This document shows positions 29,829-40,626 of a DNA stretch of 64,000 nucleotides, piece by piece. The DNA is from JBPESN01 sp051710625 (GTDB taxonomy: Bacteria > Pseudomonadota > Gammaproteobacteria > Enterobacterales > Enterobacteriaceae): the NCBI RefSeq assembly GCF_051710625.1, contig NZ_JBPESN010000002.1:1-64000 (forward strand), read 5' to 3'. Both the position numbers and the translations under genes were made by a program. A model generated the notes under the pieces. It was not told the origin of the DNA. It worked only from the letters and a program-made list of their open reading frames with translations, and did not search any database. Numbering within the stretch: position 1 is the first letter of the stretch; every line of letters begins with the position of its first letter.

Positions 29829-32030
29829 ATGTCGACACACCCAAGGATCCTTCCCGGGCCCAGCAAAGCCTGTCACATCTTGCCCCGGCGCCGGACGGCC
29901 GGTCATCCCAACCTGGTCTTGGCCATTTGGTCCCCGATGACGGTAGTCATCAGGCGCAGTTCGGCCCTTCCGAACCGGGTCAACAGCCCACGGCGTCCGG
30001 TTCTGGCAAGTTTCCCCAGACCACGAACGCCAAATTGACGGCGCTGGAGCCACACCGTAAGAACGCTGAAAAACAGCCCCTGACGACCAATCAAGGCACC
30101 AAAATTGCCGATGATCAAAATTCATTGCGTGCCGGCAAGCGGGGACCCACGCTGCTGGAAGATTTCATCATGCGTGAGAAGATCACCCATTTTGACCATG
30201 AACGCATACCGGAGCGTATCGTGCATGCCCGCGGCTCTGCCGCGCACGGCGTTTTTGAGGTGTATCGCCCGCTCACCGATATTACCAAGGCCGCTTTTCT
30301 GCGCGATCCCGCGGTGAAAACGCCGGTCTATGTGCGTTTTTCCACGGTACAAGGTTCACGCGGCTCCGCCGATACGGTGCGCGACATTCGCGGTTTTGCG
30401 GTGAAATTTTATACGGAGGAAGGCAATTTTCCCCTGGTTGGTAATAATACGCCGGTGTTTTTTATTCAGGATGCCCATAAATTCCCTGATTTTGTCCATG
30501 CGCTAAAATCAGAACCCCATAATGAAATGCCCCAGGGGGGAACCGCCCACGACAGCTTCTGGGACTATGTCTCCCTACAGCCGGAAACCCTGCATAACAT
30601 GTTCTGGGCAATGTTGGACCGCGGCATACCGCGCAAGCCTGCGTACGATGGAAGGCTTTGGCATCCATACCTTCCGCCTGGTGAATGCCGCAGGTAACAG
30701 CACCTTTGTTCGTTTTCATTGGAAACCGTTGGCCGGAAAGGCGGCGCTGGTCTGGGATGAGGCGCAAAAAATCTCGGGGAAAGATCCGGATTTTCACCGC
30801 CGCGATCTCTGGGAAGGCGTTGAGGCGGGTGATCACCCGGAGTGGGAATTAAGTCTGCAGCTCATTCCCGAGGAAGACGAAGAGAAATTCGACTTCGATT
30901 TGCTTGCCCCCACCAAACTCATTCCCGAGGCGCTGGTACCTGTTGAGATCGTGGGCAAATTAACCCTCAACCGTAATCCGGATAATTTCTTCACCAAAAC
31001 GGAGCAGGTCGCGTTTTATCCGGGCCATATCGTACCGGGCATTGATTTCAGCAACGATCCCTTGCTGCAGGGCTGGCTGTTTTCCTATACGGACACGCAA
31101 ATCAGCCGCCGGGGCGGGCCTAATTTCCATGAAATTCCCATCAACCGCCCCGTCTGCCCCTATCATAATTTCCAGCGCGATAGCACGCACCGTCAGGATA
31201 TTGATACCAACCCTGCCGCCTATGAGCCCAACTCGCTCAACGATAACTGGCCGCGTGAAACTGCGCTGGCGGCGGAAAACGGCGGTTTTGAACCCTATCA
31301 TGAACGGGGTGGACGGCGAGAAAATCCGTCAGCGCAGCGAATTGTTCAATGAATATTTTGCCCATCCGCGTTTATTCTGGCTCAGCCAAATCCCAACCGA
31401 GCAGCAGCACATTATCGATGCGTTCAGCTTCGAGTTAGGTAAAGTCGCCCGTCATTTATATCCGCGAAAATGTGATAGATTTGCTTACCCGCGTCTATGT
31501 CAATTTGGCCACGCAGGTCGCCGCACGCCTCGGCTATCGCCTGTCCGACGAAGCGCAAAAAACCGCGCCGCTGCCGCCGGTAAACGGTATAACCCGCGAA
31601 CCCACGCTCAGCCTGTATGCGACCTGCCCTGGGCCGCTCAAGGGCCGACAGGTGGCGCTTCTGGTCAGCGACGGGGTCGAAGCCGCCGATGTGCTGGCCG
31701 CGCTGCAGGCGCTGAAAGCAGAAGGTATCCATGCCAAGCTGATGGCATCGCACATAGGCAATCTGCAGGCGAGCGACGGCTCCACCCTGCCCATCGACGG
31801 CACCATTGAGGGCAATCCGTCTATCACGGTGGACGGCATCGTGGTGCCGAACGGTAACCTGGACGCGCTCTTGCTGGACCGGGCGTCGCGCCATTACAAT
31901 CCTCGAAGCCTATAGCATCTCAAGCCGATAGCCCTCGGCGGCGACGCACGGCGCTTTAAACAGCAGTTGGGGCTGAAAGATGGCGATACTGAAGCGGGGT
32001 GCCCGCCTGACAGGCGATCGTTGTCGGGAT
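29829..32030 (+). pseudogene. katE: Catalase HPII, multiply frameshifted
   Basis: Large-subunit monofunctional catalase, protective in stationary phase. Conserved parts in changing frames: 'GPTLLEDFIMREKITHFDHE', 'RIVHARGSAAHGVFEVYRPL' (catalytic His), 'VRFSTVQGSRGSADTVRDIR', 'GNNTPVFFIQDAHKFPDFVH', 'FGIHTFRLVNAAGNSTFVRF', the heme-ligand region 'PRLFWLSQIPTEQQHIIDAF', and the C-terminal DJ-1-like domain 'LKGRQVALLVSDGVEAADVL'. Frameshifts fall near 29910, 30650, 31310, 31460 and 31900. Total length is close to a full HPII (about 750 codons). It is followed by a strong terminator. Inactive. Confidence 0.93.
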
Positions 32031-32036
32031 TACAGG

Positions 32037-32068
32037 CGGTAAGCGCCTTTGACGCTTACCGTTTTTTT
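32037..32068 (+). terminator. katE terminator
   Basis: Perfect nine-base-pair stem CGGTAAGCG / CGCTTACCG with a seven-base loop followed by seven T residues. It has outlived the gene it served. Confidence 0.92.
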
Positions 32069-32218
32069 GCCCCCCGAAGACCAAGCCCGTCACCGCCATC
32101 GGTCAGACGACGGGCGATGATGGTGCCAAAAATGAATTGTTAGGCCTGCACTGCGCCCCATGTTAAACTGGGCCAGGGCCGCATACCTGTGAACCTTGCA
32201 GGTGAACAGGGCTAAACG

Positions 32219-32806
32219 ATGAAAATAAATCGTGCCGAACAAACACTCTCTGCCACAGAAAAATGCGTCATGCAAAAAGGGTTTCACAACACCACCGTGC
32301 AAGAAATCGCGAGTATGGCGGCTATCAGTACCGGCCTGATTTACCGTTATTTTACCGGTAAAAGCGAGATAATCGCGGCGCTGGTAAGCAACGTTGTCGA
32401 GCGGCTACAGCAGAAAATACAAGCCGATAATATCCTGGAGGACGATAGCCCCCGGCTCACGCTCTTTGCCCGCGATAAAGTCAATGACGATGCATGGGAC
32501 AGTATCGCTCTCATGCTGGCTATCTCGGCGGAATCCAGCCGCAACGGCCATATCCAGCATATCATTAGCCACGCTCATCTGACGTTACAGGACTATGCCT
32601 TCAGCCATTTTAGAGCGCTTAACACCAACGCCCGTGACAGCTAAATCCGCACGCGTCTGTACATTTTTCCCTTGCTCATTGACGGCTTGATCATGCGCGA
32701 AAATGTGAATATCGCGTAGCATAATGCCGCCTTCAGACCCTTGCTTGACGAGTTGATCCGGCAAATGACGCCGGGCGTAAACTCAGCCCGCACCCCCTCA
32801 GCCTGA
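32219..32806 (+). pseudogene. TetR-family regulator with two nonsense codons
   Basis: The start at 32219 gives an N-terminal TetR helix-turn-helix: 'ATEKCVMQKGFHNTTVQEIA' followed by 'ISTGLIYRYFTGKSEIIAAL'. A TAA at 32642-32644 interrupts, then 'IRTRLYIFPLLIDGLIMREN' and a TAG near 32717, then 'LLDELIRQMTPG' to TGA at 32804-32806. All pieces are in one frame, so only point nonsense changes are visible; the truncated 141-residue product would keep the DNA-binding domain and part of the ligand domain. It is convergent with the second tetR. Confidence 0.85.
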
Positions 32807-32807
32807 A

Positions 32808-33127
32808 TGGCGCCCGGACCACACCATACCCGCCACCGCTTCACCGCCGGGCGTTGCGGGCCTGGCCGCGAAATCCTCCAGGGCGGTTAATTTTTCCGTT
32901 AACAGACTATACCATTGCCGGGCGACCAGCCGCACAACCGCATCAATCAGCGCCTCTTTACTGGCAAAGTAGCGATAAAGCTGCCCCGCACTGAGGCCGG
33001 ATTGTTGACCCAGTTCGACCATGGAGGCGCCGTGGAAACCAGATTGCGCAAACCGCGCTTGCGCGGCCTCGGTAATCTGCGCGCGGCGTTGCGCATGGAA
33101 ATCCTCGCCAGCCCTTTTCCTCACCAC
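32808..33127 (-). pseudogene. TetR-family regulator, N-terminal half only
   Basis: Starts 'MVRKRAGEDFHAQRRAQITE', then the HTH 'FAQSGFHGASMVELGQQSGL' and 'SAGQLYRYFASKEALIDAVV'. After 'GGEAVAGMVW' the similarity stops and the frame closes at about residue 109, against ~190-200 for the family. The missing half was probably deleted up to the end of the neighbouring, convergent tetR. It lies 165 bases beyond the efflux operon on the same strand and was probably its regulator. Confidence 0.82.
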
Positions 33128-33291
33128 TTTCCCCTTGTGACCAATGCTAACCCCTGTAAAAGGCCCTATGTTACCTTGCAGACTGCCGGAGAGAAACCGT
33201 CTGGCGCAAGAAATGGCCGCGTGGGCGAATACTGCCCGGCCGGCATGACAAGCGCCACCCTCAGCCGGGGTTAGGGCATCCTCGCGTGGTA

Positions 33292-34704
33292 TTAAAGCGA
33301 CAAGCTTGATTCCGCCAGCGCCGTCCCGCCCCCCATGATTTTATCAGGCGTGATTAAGTTTTGATAATATTCCAACTGCGTGCTCACCAATTGCGTTCTG
33401 GCGCTGTACAGTTCCCGTTGCGCATCCAGCGCATTTAAACAGGTATCGACGCCGTTTTGATAACGCAGAACGGCCAAATGATAGTAACGCCCGGCTGCGT
33501 CAACATAGTGCGTATGTCCCGCCGGTTGCGCGCCAAGGGTACCTCGCCGCGCCAGCGCATCGGTTACTTCCTGAAACGTTGTTTGCACCGCTTTTTCATA
33601 GGTGACGACGTAAAGTTCTTTCTGCGCGTGGGTATAATTCAACTGGGCAAGATTATAGCCGCCGGTAAACAACGACAGCGAGACGCTGGGGGCAAAGGAC
33701 CACACGCCCGCCCCATGTTTGAACAATGACGATAGCGCGGCGCTGCCCACCCCGGCCGACGTCGTCAGAGAAATGGACGGGAAGAAATTGGCCCGCGCTG
33801 CGCCGATGCTGGCGTTAGCCGCCTTAAGATTGTGCTCCACCTGGAGCACATCCGGTCGGTTTAGCAGCACCTGCGATGAGATGGCGGCGGGAATGTCACT
33901 TAAGGCGCCGGCCAGCTGTTCGATTCCCGCAGGCAGCCAGGCGGCCGGCACGCTTTTGCCCTACCACCAGATCCAACGCATTTTTATCCTGCGCCACGCT
34001 GGTTTGGTAGCTGGCGATATTGGCCATCGCGGATTGGTAGGTTGTTTCGGCCGAGGCCACATCCACTCCGGAGACAATGCCGTGCTCTAATTTCTTCTGC
34101 GTCACCGCAAGGGTTTGCTGCGCGCTTTGCGCCGTTTGCTGCGCAATCGCCAAATTGCTTCTGCCGGCAGCCAGCACCAGCCAGTAGTAGACCGTATTGT
34201 ACAGCACGGTTACCCGGGTACTGCGCAGGTTTCATATTGCTCCCGGGTCAAACTCTGGTTTTCGCCAAACAAATCAAGTTCAAAAGCGCTGACGCTGGCA
34301 TTGGCTTCAGCGCTGTGGCTGATGGCCGTTTGATTGCCTTCACCGGTGAGCGCGCGGGAACGGCTCTGGGTCAGTTCCGCATTGATGGTGGGGAACAGAT
34401 CCGATCGCTGTTCGCCATATTGCGCCCTGGCCGCTTTGACGTCGGCGACGGCCTCGTGCAGATCCCGGCTGCTGTCCAGCGCCAGTGCTACCGTCTGGCG
34501 CAGTTGGGCGTCCAGAATATAGCCCCACCAGCCAATGTCCCGGTAATTGCTGCCCGGCCCGTGGCCGAGCGAGGCATAGGCGCCGCCTTCTGCCAAGCTC
34601 GCGGGCACTAGCGCCGCCGGACGCGTATAGTGAGGATCCAGCGACAGGCAGCCGGCCAGCAAAAAGGGTACCACCATGACAATGTGCCTTGCTAACATAT
34701 TCAT
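33292..34704 (-). pseudogene. Outer-membrane efflux lipoprotein (OprM/NodT family), frameshifted
   Basis: TolC-like outer-membrane channel of a tripartite pump. The lipoprotein signal 'MVVPFLLAGC' is followed by 'LDPHYTRPAALVPASLAEGG' and the first helical repeat ('VADVKAARAQYGEQRSDLFP'). Frameshifts near 34220 and 33960 separate it from 'AQQTLAVTQKKLEHGIVSGV' and 'IPAAISSQVLLNRPDVLQVE', with the second repeat intact to 'TPDKIMGGGTALAESSLSL'. Overall length is normal (about 470 residues). The start overlaps the stop of the RND gene (ATGA), so this was the third gene of one operon. Confidence 0.9.
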
Positions 34705-37542
34705 GCCCCCCTGTTCACATCGGTGGCGTTGACGGCGGGATGCGCGGGCGGGATGCCCGGGAAAATCCTCCTGACGATGACAAAGAACAGCGGCACCAGG
34801 AATATCGCCAGCAGCGTGACGGCCAGCAGCGATCCTACCACGCCAAGCGGCACGACCATCATCACCGCAAAGGGCACCGACCAGCTTTCATACAGTGCCG
34901 CCAGACACAAGAACACCACCAGCAGCGAAATGGCGTAGAGCGACATCGCCTGATTGCCCGACAGACGTTCCTAGTACGACAACGCCGACCAGACATGGGT
35001 ACTGCCCGCGGGTAAGTGCGTGGCCAGTGCTTCCAGTTGGTTCATCGCGGCGCCCGAGCTGCTGCCGGCGGGCCGCCTCACCCTGAATTTCATACGACGC
35101 CAGACCGTTGTAGCGGGATAAGGTATCCGCACCATAGAGCCAATGGGAGGTGGAGAAGGAGGAAAACGGTACCATGGTGTCATTACCGTCGCTGTCCGAA
35201 CCTTTCACAAACCAGCGATTGATGTCCTCGGGTTTACCTCGAAGATCGGCATCGCCTTGTATATACACTTTTTTAACCCGTCCGCGGTCGGAAAAGTCGT
35301 TCACATATATAGGCCCCCCAGCGCACTGCCGAGGGCAGCGTTAATATTGCTGACCGATAATCCCAGCGGTTCGGCCTTATTATCATCGATATTGACCTGT
35401 AACTGGGGCAAATCCGGCAGCGTATTGGCGCGCACCCTGGCAAGCGTGGCGTCTTTGGCTGCGTTGGCGATAAGCTGGTCGCGCAGGGTCAAGAGTTAAC
35501 TGCGATCGGTGCCGGCGCGGGCCTGAAGTTCAAAAGTAAAACCATTGGATTGACCCAGGCCGGAAATAGCAGGCGGCGTTAAGACATACACTTGTGCGTC
35601 GCGCGGGCTGGCAAATTGTTTCATCGCCCGCTGGGCGATGGCGTCCGCCGCGTTTGCCGATCCCTGACGATCGCTCCAATTTTTCAGGGCAATAAAACCC
35701 ACCCCGGCGTGCTGACCGCTGCCGGCAAAGCTAAAACCGTTCACCAACATGCCAACGTTGATGTTGTCTTTTTCTTTGGTCAGGAAGTATTGCTGGATCT
35801 CGCGGCGCACCTGTTGCGTTCGCTATCCGTCGCGCCGGACGGCAGTTGGTATTGCACTATGATATACCCTTGATCCTCCGTCGGTAGAAAGCCGGCGGGC
35901 AAACGCAGATACATCACGGCGCGGGCCAAAAGCAAAACCGCATACAACAGCAAATAACAGACCGGGCCGTAAATGACATGCCCGACGCGATTTTCGTAGC
36001 GTGCTTGCAGCGCGTTATAGTAACGGTCAAACTCGTTGAAAAACCCCTTTTTGCTATGCTCGTTATCATGCGGCTTGAGAAAGCTGGCGCACAGTGCGGG
36101 CGTCAGGGTCAGCGCCGCCACCACCGACAGGATCATGGAAGACACAATGGTGATGGAAAACTGGCGGTAAATGACCCCGGTCGACCCGCTGAAAAACAAC
36201 ATGGGCAAGAATATTGCCGACAGGACCAAGGCGATACCGATAAGCGCGCCGGTAATTTCCCCCATGGATTTCGCCGTCGCGTGCCGGGGCGAGAGTTTTT
36301 CCTCACGCATCACCCGTTCGACGTTTTCTACCGCCACAATGGCATCGTCCAGCAGCAGACCGATAGCCAGGACCATGCCGAACATCTTCAGCGTGTTGAT
36401 GGAACAGCCAAACAGCGCCAGCACGGCAATAGCGGGGATAAGGGTAGTGCGCCAGTTTTGTAAAAAGACGAACATGACCACAACCACCAGCGCAATGGCC
36501 TCTCCCAGCGTCTTCACCACCTCTTCTATAGACACTTTGATGAACTCGGTACTGTCCAGCGGATAGGCCACGGTATATCCCGACGGCATACCCTGTTGCA
36601 GCTCGCTGATGGTGCTTTTCACCTTCTCCGCCGTGGACAGCGCATTGGCGCCAGGCGCCAGTTTCACCGCCATAGCGGCGGCGGAGTGGCCGTTGGCCAG
36701 TACATTGATACTGTAGTCCTCATCGCCCATCTCAACGCGGTCCACATCGGACAAGCGCACAATGTAACCCCCGCTGTTGGTTTTCAACACGATGCGGCGA
36801 AATTGCTCCGACGTCTGCAGGCGCGAACGGGAGCGTACCGTTGCCACCAGTTGTTGTTCTTTACCGGCGGGCTGCCCCGATTTGCCCCGAGGAGACCTGA
36901 GTATCTTGGTTTCCAAACGCGGTTTCCACATCGGACGGCATGAGGGAATACGCCGCCAGTTTCGCCGGGTCAAGCCAGATGCGCATCGCATATTCAGAGC
37001 CGAATACCTGCACATCCCCGACCCGCTGCACGCGCGCCAGGGTGTCTTGCATGTTGCTTATCAGGTAATCCGCCACGTCCGAGGAGGTGCTTTTGTTGGC
37101 GTTATCATAAAGCGTCATAATAAGCAGAAAGTCGGACTACGCTTTCGCCACCGTGACCCCCTGCGCCGTGACCGAATCCGGCAGCCGGCTTTCCGCCTGC
37201 TGTACTTTATTTTGCACCTGGACCTGCGCAATATCCGAATCGGATGCCCTGTTCAAAGGTGACGGTAATTTTAGACTGGCCGGTGGAGGCCGTGCTGGTG
37301 GATGAAAAATACAACAGCCCGTCAAGGCCGGTAAGTTGCTGCTCGATAACCTGCGTAACACTGCTTTCCAGCGTCTCTGCCGAGGCGCCGGTATAGGCCG
37401 CTTCAATGGTAATTTGCGGCGGCGCCATGTCCGGATATTGGGTCACCGACAGGGTGTTGATGCTTAACAGACCAAACAGCACGATAATAATGGCAATCAC
37501 CCAGGCAAAAACCGGGCGGCGGATGAAAAAACCAGCTAACAT
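34701..37542 (-). pseudogene. RND (HAE1/AcrB-type) efflux pump, multiply broken
   Basis: Inner-membrane proton-driven multidrug pump. It starts 'MLAGFFIRRPVFAWVIAIII' and continues 'LSINTLSVTQYPDMAPPQIT'. A long middle stretch is open: 'TLGEAIALVVVVMFVFLQNW', 'GMVLAIGLLLDDAIVAVENV' (proton-relay Asp pair in membrane helix 4), 'GITGALIGIALVLSAIFLPM' region, and 'AALTLTPALCASFLKP'. Several frameshifts and stops fall near 37140-37250, 36900, 35820, 35500, 35300 and 34970. The total is about 90 codons shorter than the ~1040 usual, so there are internal deletions too. It lies between membrane-fusion and outer-membrane genes. Confidence 0.93.
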
Positions 37543-37543
37543 G

Positions 37544-38420
37544 TCACTCTCCTCCGCGATCGTCGGTCGCTTGCGCGGCGCTAGACGACGTGTCCGTTTC
37601 AACCGCCTTTACCGTCATCTCGACCTGGACTTTACTGGTATTTTCCACGATCATTCGATCGCCCGCCTGCAATCTCGCACTAACCAGCCAGCGGCTGCCG
37701 ATAACCCGATCGACGGTCACTTGACGGCTGGCCACTTTGTTATCGTTGCCGACCACCAGCGCGGTCGCATTGCCTTTGGCATCGCGGGTTATGCCCTGCT
37801 GAGGCGCTAGAATAGCCTGGGCCTTCACGCCCTGACTGACGTTGGCGCGGACATACATCCCCGGCAACAGGTCATGCTGAGGATTAGGTACAATAGCGCG
37901 CAGCGTGACGGTGCCCGTTGCCTCATCCACTGCCACCTCGGTCAATTCCAGTTTACCGGTATGCGGGTAGCGCGAGCCGTCTTCCAGCGTGACCGTCACC
38001 GGTACCGTGTCGCCCCTGCTTCAGCGACGCCTGCTGGCGGCGCAGTTGCAACAACTGACTGCTGGACTGGGTAAGATCGACATGGATAGGATCCAGCGCG
38101 CGGATCGTGGCCAGCGCCTCATCATAGCTGGCCTGGTAGCTGGCGGGGCCGATTTGATACAGCGCCTGCCCTTCCTTGACCTCATCGCCTTCGGTAAATA
38201 GCCGCTTTTGAATGATACCGTCCACTTGTTGGGGGCGAACCTCGGAGACCAGCCTGTCTTTTACCCGACCGGTCAAGTCGCTGGTCAACGTAACCGGCTG
38301 AGCCTGCAACATTTTCACACCCACCTCGGTTACCACATCGTCGGGACTGGCTTCCGGTTGCCGATCGCAGGCCACGACGAAAAATATCAGACCTACCGCC
38401 AAAAATCTTAAGAGAGACAT
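37544..38420 (-). pseudogene. RND membrane-fusion protein with internal deletion
   Basis: Periplasmic adaptor lipoprotein linking pump and channel. Signal and lipid Cys: 'FLAVGLIFFVVACDRQPEAS'. The first beta-barrel and lipoyl half are present ('EVRPQQVDGIIQKRLFTEGD', 'YQIGPASYQASYDEA'), but 'SYDEA' runs straight into 'LATIRALDPIHVDLTQSSSQ'. The alpha-hairpin and second lipoyl half, roughly 95 residues, are therefore gone, in frame. A frameshift near 38000 precedes 'VPVTVTLEDGSRYPHTGKLE' and the rest. It ends one base before the RND start. The hairpin that contacts the outer-membrane channel is lost, so it cannot assemble a pump. Confidence 0.9.
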
Positions 38421-38435
38421 CACACTTAATCCTAT

Positions 38436-38449
38436 AATGAATGTTCATT
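38436..38449. promoter_or_regulatory. Possible TetR operator in front of the efflux operon
   Basis: Inverted repeat AATGAA-TG-TTCATT, 15 bases upstream of the membrane-fusion gene start and within an AT-rich region (TTTTTATTATA). Size, symmetry and place fit a TetR-family operator overlapping the promoter. No binding data; inference only. Confidence 0.4.
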
Positions 38450-38727
38450 TTTATTATACCTACGGGCGCTAACGTGCCGAGAGGGCCGATTAAAAAAAAC
38501 GAAAATACCTGTTACGTTGACATGTTTCTTAACATCCCGGCCAACGTCGAGGGGGGAACGCCATGCGCGTCTGTCCGCGGTGGCGGCCTTGCGATACAAG
38601 AGACTACGGAAGATGTTGATAACGACGCGCTCAGCGTGAAGCGATGGCGCTCGCCGATGACGACCAGGAATCAGCGTGGGAGTAACGGCTACTGCCAAGG
38701 GCCGTTAACCGTCGTTCAGGTGCGAAA

Positions 38728-38790
38728 GTAGTTAACCGTCGCAAGAGAGTGATAAACCGTCGCGAGGGAGTGGTTAATCGTCGAAGGCGT
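38728..38790. repeat. Three tandem copies of a 21-base unit
   Basis: Units begin GTAGTTAACCGTCGCAAGAG, GTGATAAACCGTCGCGAGGG and GTGGTTAATCGTCGAAGGCG; the shared core is GTnnTnAACCGTCGnnnG. A partial fourth copy (GTTAACCGTCG) precedes at 38704. Function unknown. Confidence 0.75.
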
Positions 38791-39000
38791 TAAGGTGATA
38801 GCGCGTCCCGCCGCTGAGCGACGAAACGTACCCTGATTGCCACGGGGCAGCTCCGCGTTTGGATCTTGCCGGGGATAATGCGCTAACGCGTACAGTGCGG
38901 GTGTGCGGGTGCAGCGCCCACCCCCCCCCGGGGGCACGGACTAAATCCCCTGTTGCAAGACGTCGACCCGATCCAGCAGCCAACGTTATCGTTATGCGTG

Positions 39001-39024
39001 AGTACGTCAGTACGTCAGTACGTC
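39001..39024. repeat. Three perfect tandem copies of AGTACGTC
   Basis: Exact eight-base direct repeat, three units. Eight is not a multiple of three and no gene spans it. Possibly a slippage product. Confidence 0.85.
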
Positions 39025-39169
39025 CGCGTTACAGCTTCAGTTAAATTAATCCATTCTCAATTAAATTACCCCGTCGCTGTTACGCCGCCTCGGGGCAAAG
39101 CGGAAGATAGCTCTGCGCACTCAGATCCGTCAGGACGTCAGCCGATCATCCCTGCTACAGTGGGCAGGC

Positions 39170-39526
39170 TTATTGGCCCTGCTGAGGATTGGTGTCGTAT
39201 TCCTGGCAGCTCTGGAGCCCTTTATTCAGGACTTTACCGGTTTTATCATAGCTGACGAAATAATTAATGAGTTTGCCGTTACGGTTGCCCCGTACGTAAG
39301 AATCACAGGTCCCACGCGCGTTAATCATAGTCGAAGACGTCGCCGGCACACCACCGATGGCCCGCGCCTGCTCTTTGGTCATGCCTTTTTTTACATCGCT
39401 GACGACAGGCTTATTCACATAGCTGTCGGCGCGATCGTAAGCGGTACAGCCGGAAAGGAAAAAAATCGCCGCAGCGGCGGAAAAAGCCAGAACCATTTTA
39501 TTATTTATCAAGGTCACCTCATTCAT
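39170..39526 (-). CDS. osmE: Osmotically inducible lipoprotein OsmE
   Basis: Small outer-membrane lipoprotein of the SmpA/OmlA-like fold, induced by osmotic stress and late growth. The 118 residues have a lipobox 'IFFLSGC' (Cys27), then 'YVNKPVVSDVKKGMTKEQAR' and 'NARGTCDSYVRGNRNGK'. Slightly longer than E. coli OsmE at the N-terminus; the conserved 'QEYDTNPQ' tail is present. It is divergent from nadE, as in E. coli. Intact. Confidence 0.94.
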   Translation of the reverse strand: MNEVTLINNKMVLAFSAAAAIFFLSGCTAYDRADSYVNKPVVSDVKKGMTKEQARAIGGVPATSSTMINARGTCDSYVRGNRNGKLINYFVSYDKTGKVLNKGLQSCQEYDTNPQQGQ

Positions 39527-39743
39527 TGTGTGTATCAGTAAGCCTAGATGCCAAAACGCATTTTTACAAATAGGCCGTTCATTTTTGGTGCTTGTTTTTG
39601 ATAAAGGCCAAGGGTGGGAACGGATAATGTCATCGTAGACGGGTAACGCTTTCTCTTCTAAGCGTTAGGCTTTACACTTTTGGCATCACCCTCATCATGA
39701 CGTTTGCGATATCCGCAGCTTTACGTTTCAGGAGACAAAGCCA

Positions 39744-40568
39744 ATGGCAATACAGCAAGAAATAATAGCGGCGCTGGGCGTGAAACCCACGATTGACCCG
39801 GCGGCCGAATTTCGGGTCAGCGTGGAGTTTCTCAAAGCTTACCTAAAAAAGCATACTTTTGTGCGCACCCTGGTGCTGGGCATCAGCGGCGGCCAGGATT
39901 CGACGCTGACCGGCAAGATCTGTCAACAGGCCATTAGCGAACTGCGTCAGGAAACCGGCGTTGCCGATTACCAATTCATCGCCGTTCGCCTGCCCCACGG
40001 CGAGCAGAAGGACGAAGCGGACTGCCAGGACGCGATTGCGTTTATCGAGCCTGACCGGGTGATCACGGTCAATATCAAAAGCGCCATTCAGGCCAGCGAA
40101 GCGCTCCTGCGCGAGGCGGGTATCGTATTAAGCGATTATGTCAAAGGGAATGAAAAAGCCCGCGAACGCATGAAAGCGCAATACAGCATTGCCGGCATGA
40201 CCGCCGGTCTGGTGGTGGGTACCGATCATGCCGCGGAGGCAGTGACCGGTTTTTTCACCAAGTACGGTGATGGCGGTACCGATATTAACCCCCTCTTTCG
40301 GCTGAATAAACGGCAGGGTCGCGCCCTATTGCAGAACCTCGGCTGCCCTGAGCATCTTTATCTGAAAGCACCGACTGCCGATCTGGAGGAGGAGCGCCCC
40401 GCGCTGCCGGATGAAACGGCGCAGGGCGTCACTTACGAAATGGTCGATGATTATCTGGAAGGCAAAACCATCAATGCTGCCGCAGCGCGGGTGATTGAAA
40501 ATTGGTATCTGCGCACCGAGCACAAGCGCCACCCGCCGGTGACGGTCTTTGACGATTTCTGGAAATAG
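39744..40568 (+). CDS. nadE: Ammonia-dependent NAD synthetase
   Basis: Last step of NAD biosynthesis: amidates deamido-NAD using ATP and ammonia. The 274 residues match the single-domain enteric form (no glutaminase domain). The ATP loop is 'LGISGGQDSTLTGK' (about 45-58); 'VVGTDHAAEAVTGFFTKYGD' is the synthetase signature. Start at 39744 follows AGGAGAC. No lesion. It is essential in most bacteria, consistent with retention here. Confidence 0.97.
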   Translation: MAIQQEIIAALGVKPTIDPAAEFRVSVEFLKAYLKKHTFVRTLVLGISGGQDSTLTGKICQQAISELRQETGVADYQFIAVRLPHGEQKDEADCQDAIAFIEPDRVITVNIKSAIQASEALLREAGIVLSDYVKGNEKARERMKAQYSIAGMTAGLVVGTDHAAEAVTGFFTKYGDGGTDINPLFRLNKRQGRALLQNLGCPEHLYLKAPTADLEEERPALPDETAQGVTYEMVDDYLEGKTINAAAARVIENWYLRTEHKRHPPVTVFDDFWK

Positions 40569-40626
40569 CCCGCAGCCGCGCGCCGGCACATTGCCGCGAT
40601 ACCTTGCCTGTGCCTCATGCCGGGCC

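Larger units (their letters stand above)
38424..39169. other. Long gene-free stretch upstream of the efflux operon
   Basis: About 750 bases with no credible gene. It holds the operon promoter side with an inverted repeat (38436-38449), a triple 21-base repeat (38728-38790), a run of nine C then five G near 38922-38935, and a triple eight-base repeat (39001-39024). Confidence 0.6.
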
